Positions 1-9,000 of a stretch of DNA of 26,296 nucleotides are shown here, one piece after another. Source of the stretch: a virus; IMG/VR virus record IMGVR_UViG_3300032223_001093, positions 1 to 26,296 of that record, one strand, 5' to 3'. The position numbers were made by a program, and so were the translations under genes. The number at the start of each line of letters is the position of its first letter. Positions within the stretch are counted from its first letter, which is position 1. The notes beneath the pieces are model-generated. The model did no database searches, had not been told where the DNA came from, and saw nothing but the letters and a program-made list of their open reading frames with translations.

Positions 1-3000
1 CCATACATTGCTTTGGCTTAATATATTACCGGCGGTAATTGTTACGTGCCCAGTGTTATCAACTTCTCCCAATATGCCTGCGGTAATTAGATATACACCA
101 GAATCTGCCCCATTTACGTGTAATGTTCCCACGCTATTATCAAATCCGTCGCCGAGACCTGTATAAGTTATGCTTAAATTGTAAGGCGGAATACCTACGT
201 TACCGTCCATGATTGGAGAAACGTTGCTAATAATATTAGCAAAATATGCACCATATACGTTACCAGTTACAATGTAACTATTTCCAGCATAGTACGTGTA
301 TGTTCCTTTGGCAAGGGTTGTATTTGGTGTCCATACTGTTACGTTACCAACTTTGCCAAATGAGTACTCTGGGTCCGAGCTACCAAAGTCATAACTACCA
401 GACTCGCCCATAATTCTTCCCGAATCGTACTGAATTGGTTGGCTACGTATAGTTCCATCAAGTAATAGTACAGGAACAAACGATTGATCTCCGCGTACTG
501 TTTGTAACAATTTCATAACCGAAATATTATTAGTGTTTCCAGTAAATGCAAATGTAAGATTTCCAGATATACTTGCAAAAGTTGTGCCGTATACATTACC
601 GGTAACTGTATAGCTATTGCCGCTATAGTAAACTAATGTATTTTGAGCATAATTGATATTAGCTTTCCAACTGTCAACTGTTTGTTGCTGAGTTAAAATA
701 TCGCCAATGTTTGCTGTAAGATTTCCTGTTAAAGTAATTCCCCTGGTCACATCATCTGTAGTTTTATACACAGTAGTTGATGTAATTCTAACATTACTAT
801 TTGCAGATCCAGGTATTAACTGTTGCTGACTAGTATCTCTGACTCGACTTCCTGCCGGATGTACTAAAGATGGGCTAGAACCATCTGCGGCTCTGCGTAT
901 TTGTGAAAGTGTATTAACACTTACTTGCTCAATGTTGGCAGTAATGTTGGCAAAATATATACCAAATACGTTACCTGTTGTTAGGTAAGTATTTCCATTT
1001 TTAGTAATTAATGTATTTGTAGCAATGATGGTGTTGGCCGCCCATGCTGTCTTATTTTCAAGTGCATAGTTTCTCCAATACACAATCTTTTCGCCATTAA
1101 TAATTAAAGCACCTGGAATATTCAGTGCAGGATTAGGCAATGGTAACTTAGTAGCATCGGCAACAAAAATAGAAGTGTCTGATAAACTTAAAGATGAAGT
1201 CAGCGTTGTTGAGTTTGCCGCAGCAATTCTGTAATAGTTATAGTCTTGATTTATTCCTTGTAATACTCTATAGCCAAGGAAGTCTGTATCAATAACCGAT
1301 AAGTTTAGATTATCGTACATACGACCGGGTACCATTTCTTCTGGTGCGTAGCTTGAGAAAATATCTACATATTTGCCGCCATCAACAAGAATATCGCCTG
1401 GGTTAACACCAAGATTACTTGTGTAACGACTTGAAATACTTGTATCGTAAATGTTTCCTGTAAATGTATTACCATCTACTGTTACGCCAGGATACTCTAA
1501 CCCTTTTTGTGTAAGAGTTAGATCAACATTTCCGGTATACGCAATAATACGATCATTGGCATTATTAAATTCTGATGTAATTTGAACTACATTAGCAACA
1601 GGGAATGTTACTCCAGAATCAATGGTATAAGCGTTGGCTAGTTGATAAAAATTATCATTTAATACTAAAATAGTATCTGTAGGTATTGTTTGGCCAACGT
1701 TGGCGGTAGTAATACTGTCCCAGAATACAAATGTATTTGGATTAGTGTAATTAATTCTATCAAACTTAATTGTAGTATTAATACTTCTAACAACATTATG
1801 CCCGGTATTATTGCTATCGTAAACATTTCGTAAGATAGGATATGCTCTGGCGCCGGTGCCGGTGCCATTGATAATAATCTGTGGGTTGGCTGTATATCCT
1901 TTACCTGGATTAGTAATAATAATTTCAGCAACTCCGCCTTTGGCGTTAATGGTTGCATAACCTTCTGCGCCTTGACCTCCATCTCCGATGATAACAACCT
2001 GCGGAGGAATTAAATATCCTGTTCCAGGATTTTCAATCATAGCATCAACTACTTGATACTTATAATTTTCTGACCACTGACTATATATACCGGTAGTTAA
2101 TTTAGTAGTATCACCTAGCTGTTCGCCACTTGGACTACGGTATACATTCACATTGGCGTCCCAATACGGAGGTAAGTCAAAGTCTGTAATATCTCCGGCA
2201 AATTTATCTTTGCCTTGATAATCAACAACGAATTCGCGCACCGTTGTTCTATATGGCTTAACTTCGTTGACATAATCTAAATAGTAACTTTGGTTATCGG
2301 CAATGTAACTCGGTGATTGGCCAAGTTCACGAATATATTGAGTAGCACTTAAGAAACTTGTCTTGAATACCCATTCAATATTTTTTTGCTCAGACAATGC
2401 ATACTTGACCATAGTGAAGAACAATTGATTGTAATCTAATAATAGATCGTCAATGAATAATTCTGTTTGTATAGCTGTGGCAATTTTACGCATTTCCAGC
2501 GGGGGAATTGTTCCGGTGGAAAATTGAATTGTACCATTTTGTAAGCCAACTAGGTTTTGAGCTAATGTACTGTCAATATAGTATACTTCAAACTGGTTAT
2601 TGCCATTGTTTAATACTTTAACGTAGGTATTAGCTTTAAGAGTTAATTTGCCAAAGTCAATGCGAGTACTAACAGTAACATCTGGTGCTACAGTATAATC
2701 ATATCCCGATTGATACCAATCAACTGTGGACCAGTACAAATTAGTTTTATAGTTTTGTACTCGAGAAAGAGTCCACTCTGTTCCATTCCATGTGTAAATG
2801 GCCCATTTACCTGAATTTGTAGCGTCATTGATAACCAGATAGTTGTAATCTGTTGGTAAGGCATCTGTGTCTACATAGTTTAATTCTACTCGAGTTGAAA
2901 CAGATTTAGACCAGGTGCCAGTATCAATACTTGGAATAGCCTCTTCACTATTAAGTGTAGTCATTAGTTTACGAGCAATTACAGGATACGTTAATATTTT

Positions 3001-6000
3001 ATTATTAACCATTGTTATATAATTGCTCAATGCCATTTCGCGATCAATGAACAAACTCTGGCGCGGTCGTATACTTACGCCATATGCTTGTGCTGGAGTT
3101 AGCGCAGGATCTGGTACTAAATTACCATCTTTATCTTGCCCTGCCAAGCTATCAATTAATTTGTTTTCAATAAATTGAGGAATTTGACTGTGCGGATTAC
3201 CTTCTTGAACTAGTGCATACTCGCTATGTATTAATCCAGCCGAGCGACTACGACTACCAAGATGTATAACACTATTCTTTCCAGTTAGCGCAGAATTAAT
3301 GTTGTACAGAGCCACAGTATCGTTGCGTAAAATCATTGCATAAGGTGTTCCTTGTGCTTTTGGATTTTTTATTGAGCTAGCAATACTATATACGCTATTT
3401 CTCTTTCCAGCTTTATCGTTAATTGTAGTTTTGTTTTTTACCCAGAAATAGTAAGTAGTGTTTACTAGTCCAGTTGGACCAACGCTAGCAAATGTACTAT
3501 AAGCACTATCATCTGGATGTAACGGCGTACCCGTGTAACCATATGCTGCATAAGCTGTATATTGACTAGGTGGTACTAAACTTTCAACCCATTCGTAAAC
3601 ATTAATTTGACTACCCGGGAACATCTGCCCCCAATTAGTTAAGCGATAGATTAATTCATCTTGTTCATAGTTAATATAACGTACAGCATCAACGTCCCAC
3701 CAAATTTTTCCAACTTGTTTTGGGCCCCAATGGTAATCTGAACGAATATTTAAATTAGGAATTAAAGTAATATCGCCGTTGTTGTATAATGCAGGATCGT
3801 TAGTTAACTGATAATCAATATCCGAACCTACTGTGCTTAATACTTTACCTTTGGCAGGATCAATAAAATCTAATGCAGATAAAATAAGATTATTAGATTT
3901 ATTATAAATGAATGTACGATTAATACTGGTTATATCAACGCTAGGACTTTGTTGTCTTGTACGTGTCCATGTAGATCCATTGTATGTATATACTGCCCAA
4001 CCAGTTGCGCCAGATTGTGTATCTGCATTTACCCACACACGGTCGTTAGCAATCCAGCCGCTAGCTGGTGCAACAGAACTAATTTGGCTATAGGAATTAA
4101 TAACCATTGATGTAAGTTTATATATAGTACCAATGCCAACTAATTTTCCGCCTGCGGCTGTAATAGTTGATGTATTGGCAACACTTATAGTAACACTCGT
4201 TGAGTCAGGTACAGCAACAACTTGATACATACCATCGTATCTAGTATTAAATCCTTGTAGTACAAAATAATTACCTACGCTAAAATTGTGTGCGCCAGAG
4301 AATACCAATTGAGCATAGTTATCAAGTTCATAATTTAATGTTGTGGCTGTTACACTTACATTAGCAACTCTATAAACATTCCACCCCGGTGTAAAGTCTT
4401 TTGCTACCCAGATTTTTTTGCCCGCTGTTAACGAAGGTACTACAGTAATAGCATTAATATCAAAAATTTGATAATCAACATCGGCAAGATTTACATATCC
4501 GCACCCAGGTAAATCATGTGAGTATAAATCTGTGGTTCTATTACTGTAGAGTGCAGTGCCGGTACTAGCAATATTGCTACCGTTGTAGACATTTGATGTA
4601 ATAGAATTGCCAGTAACAGCTAAGTTAACAATAATATTACCGGCACTATATGTAGCGTTTACATTAGCATTAGCTGTAAATGCAACTGGGTTAGTTGTAA
4701 ATACACTTTGGTCAAGTACAAACTCTGTGTATAAGTTATTATTAATGTCACCATAACGACCAACTTGGAAAGCCCATTCTTCGTATATACCAACGTTGCC
4801 GCCAACTGTATCAAAGGTGGCTGTAGTTAACGATGTAATTGCATTGGTTGTACCTTTTTGGTGTATGTATCCTTGATAAAACTTAGTTTGTGTGGGAATA
4901 CTAATTCCTAAATTACTCAAGAATGGACGTTCACGGAATCCAATTAAACCGGCACTGAATATTTGATAGTTTTCATCTTGTGGCGGACGATCAATATCAT
5001 AGATATTTGAAAATACCTGTGCGTTGTGACCAAAGCTAGGCAATAGACCTGTTTGTAAATCACGTAATGAAATTAATTTCCAAGCAATTGGATTAAAAGT
5101 TTGACTAGCTACAATATTGTTTGGTGCTGTATAGTATGAATTATTAAATGTAATAATATCGCCTTGTTTATAGTCTGTACCGGGTTGCCAAGATGTAATT
5201 GTTGGGTCACTGTAAATGTAGCCAGCCGCACTTAATGCGCCATCCCATAAACCAGTTTTTGCTCCGGTTAGTTTTAAACGATACTGGCGTGTTCCTTGTT
5301 CAGGAATATAAAGAATATCACCAAAGGTATCTACGTTATCAAATATTAATGCGCTTTCGTACTGTATTAAGTTTAATTCAGCCAAGGCAATGGTACTGAA
5401 TCCATCAACCGTAACTACTTGGAATTGATTTCCTGTAGGATAGTCGACACGCAATACATCAAAATTATTGCTCTTAATTGTATTAAAGTTTGTATCTAAT
5501 AAACGACTACCGTTTGGTGTATTTGTAATAGCATCGATTACAGTACCATTGGTTTGTACGTCAAGCGTATCTTTAACTGGGTTTAATACAATCAATGTGC
5601 CTGGACCAAATCCTTGTTGTGTCCAAAATAGAAATTCATTAACACTTAGTAACCAATCTCGAGTTTGTTCTAAGTCTGTATCAAATTGTTTGAATACAAA
5701 ACCTTGTTCATTTAAATATCTCTGATAACTTATTAAGAAATCTGCTACTTGTTGAGCACTAGTAAATGTAGTTCCATAAGGTATCACTACAGGTTGCTGT
5801 GTACTATTTTTATATAATTTTACAGTAATGTCGTTTACAGTTAACGATTGAGAATTACCATATGTTACACTTGGTATAATAGTAAAGAAAGGATTAGTAG
5901 TATTATATCCAGCAACAGTATAGCCAGATTCTACTTTAGTGACAATAACAGCACTATAGGTAATATTTTTTGTAGGCACCGATTTATTCAAATACACAGA

Positions 6001-9000
6001 ATAGTTGCCGTCGGGAATAATAACCGACGCATTAGTACTTCCCGGACTTGTTTGCTCGGCAGTAACTTTAATTAAATTCTGATCAGTAAATCCAGCAATA
6101 CGATAAGCAAGTTGTACGTTGAAATTTTTAAAATAATTTTCAAGTTTTGCAACAGGATCAATTCCAAGATTTTTAATATAATCTGCAATCCAATTTAAAT
6201 AACCGCTTGTTCTTTGCACTGAACCTTTAACAGTAACAGTATCTCCGTTAACTGTTAAAAGTGTCGGAGTAATTGCTTGGTTTAATGTATTACTAAAATG
6301 CCCGGTTACTGGATTTTTATAAAAACGACTTAAATCAATTTGCGAACTAAAATATTGTGCTGGACGAGTTAACGCTAATGCTTGTTGTATAGCATATGGA
6401 TAATCGCTGCTGTTGCGCCAGGCGTACTCTACTGGGCCAATCTGTCCTACCTGGAAGCTATCGCCTGCTGTGCGTAAGTCACGTTGACGTACAATACCTG
6501 CTTGTGCAGGATCTAACAAGTTACCAGCAGAGTCTACTGGGATAAAATTAACTAGACCAGGACGAGCAAACCGTGCATCTGTATATGCTGTGGAATTGCT
6601 ACCGTTCCAGACATAACCTCTTTCAAGATCTTCCCACAATGTTGTATTACCATTGGTATAAGGCGCCGGACCATAGCGTGTTTCCCACCAACTTGGTTTT
6701 TCTGCTATACCTAACATTTGCCATGGACTACGATGTGGTTCAACTGTATCAAACCAGTAATTATAAATGGCACGCCAAGACCCTTGTAAAGTACTGCCAT
6801 CTACAGTATCTGTAAATTGGCTGTAATTCCAAGTCCACGGATTATTGGCATCAAACCATTTATTAGTGGTATAGTCAATGTTGTTATTTCCTACCCACCG
6901 TAAAAAGTTTGTTGTTAATACTTGTGTCCACTCTAAGTGAGTGTAGTCTGTTGTTCTGAAGCGTCCAGGTTGTGTATTATATGGATCCATTACCCCGCGC
7001 TTGTGTACTGACTTAGTATTATTATAAATTCGTTTTTCTAATTCTAATAGGTAGTCATCTCGGAAGTCGCCAAACGCTGGAGTTAAGCTACCGTCGTGTC
7101 CACGAATAACTCTAGTAGGTGTTAAGTATGAGGAATCTACAAAAATTTCTGGAGCAGAGTTTTGCGTTAATCCAAGTTTGCTTGGTGTTTCTGGAATATA
7201 GTTACCGTCGGTATTATCATATTCACGTATAGTAATACTGTCACCCACAGTCAATGCAATATTAATTAAAATTTCAGGACTGATTCGACTAAAAGAAAAA
7301 TCAATTCCGTTTCCAATTAACTGAACACCGTTGTGGTACACTAATACAGCACGATTACTTAATTCTGTAGGATTAAAAATGCTGTTAATTTCATAGGTCT
7401 TTTGACGAGCATTTAATACAGTATACTTAATTTCATTAAAGTTGCTGCCCTGTGGTATCATATCACTGTAGTACCACGGGAATGAACTGTTTTTAACTGA
7501 GTTAATTGTTTGTAAAATAGTATCAACGCCAGTTACCGGATTTGCGTAATCTAAAGTTGTTATCTTTTCACATAAACTTAAAAATTTATTTTTAAATCGA
7601 GTATATTCATTTCGAGCTAATGCAATACTGTCAATAAAATTAACTGTAGGGTCAGATAAGAAAGTCATTGCATATACAACTGGACTACTTTGTTGTAGTA
7701 GTGTTCCGCCTTGAGCTTTTAAATATCTATCTTGTGCAGGGATAGCCTTTGTTGGGCTAATGGTTGTGTTTTCAAGTAACTTATTATAATGAGTACGTAG
7801 TTGACCAAGAGTAACTGTTGAAAAGTTTTTATTTAAAGGATTGTAGTCAAGATTATTTGGGACTTCATAAAAACCCAAAGTACTAATACTGTCGCTTAGT
7901 ACCAATACGTCAATTTTATCTTTTAATGCTACACTAACATTTAATGTAACAACGTAATAAATGCCATATGGTACCAATTGATAATCAGTATTGGGGCTTA
8001 GTATTTTATTGTTTAAGTAAACTTTAAGATGTGGTTTAGTAGCTTCGGCCTTGGGCAATACATCAATTTGAACAAACGGATAGTTAACACCATCAACGGC
8101 TATTTGGTATCCTTCGTGAAACTTGGTAATAATCTGATACTGTTCACTTGGCTCTACTCCTAGTATCCAATTGTTTAGTTTAGTGGGATTGTTTAGGCCA
8201 GACTGTTTAACAATATATCCACTACTACAATTAACTGTGGCTGTTGCGCCGGTGTTGGTATCTGTGATGTAAGTAAACGTGTCAGTATCGTAATAATTAG
8301 CAAATACAATGTCGCCAATGTTATTAAAGTTTTGATACTTTAATGGAAATCCTAGTATAGGATCGTTTGTGCCGGCAACCACAGGATAACCAAAGAATTT
8401 AGTTCCAGCAAATGTTGTACCAGGATATACAGTGGTATCGGTAAAACTATAACCGTCGGCATCAACTAAATCAAATAGCGGAGCTTGTTGTACAGAAGTT
8501 TTTACTTGACTAGTATGCCAGTTTGTGCCATCAAACCAAAAAGTTTTTCCAGAATTTGCTACACCCTGGGTGACAGTTATGCATTCGCCGGCATTAATAG
8601 GATCGTCGGGGGTTGCCAACAGTCTAACAAAGTTTTGACCATTGATTCGTTCAATGTCTATTTGCCATACTTCATTTTTACTTAACTGATCGTAGTCGTT
8701 GGCAAACACCACACGCATACCTTGTATTAAGGTTACTCCGTCTACAGATTTTGGCGGTGTTGTTTGCGGTCCTTCAATATCAACAAAGGCGTCAGTTGAT
8801 TCAAATGTAATTACATCTACGGAATTTTTAGCCTGTGTTCCGTAATTAAATAATTGTAAGCGTGATTCAAATTCAATAATTGCACGACGACCATAAATGT
8901 TATCACCGTAGTCAACACTAGTTTGATTGTACATAGCTGTTGCTTCTAGTACATCTCTGTGGAACCAACGATTACTACGCGACCATGCATTTAAATCTTG

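Noticed and set aside
1665-1997. 110-residue minus-strand ORF
   Set aside because: It lies wholly inside the giant gene in another frame of the same strand, has low-complexity Leu/Ile-rich content and no ribosome site.
3908-8685. Several plus-strand ORFs of 60-95 codons
   Set aside because: They are antisense to the giant gene, show no family features, spacing or ribosome sites, and no plus-strand promoter is seen there.
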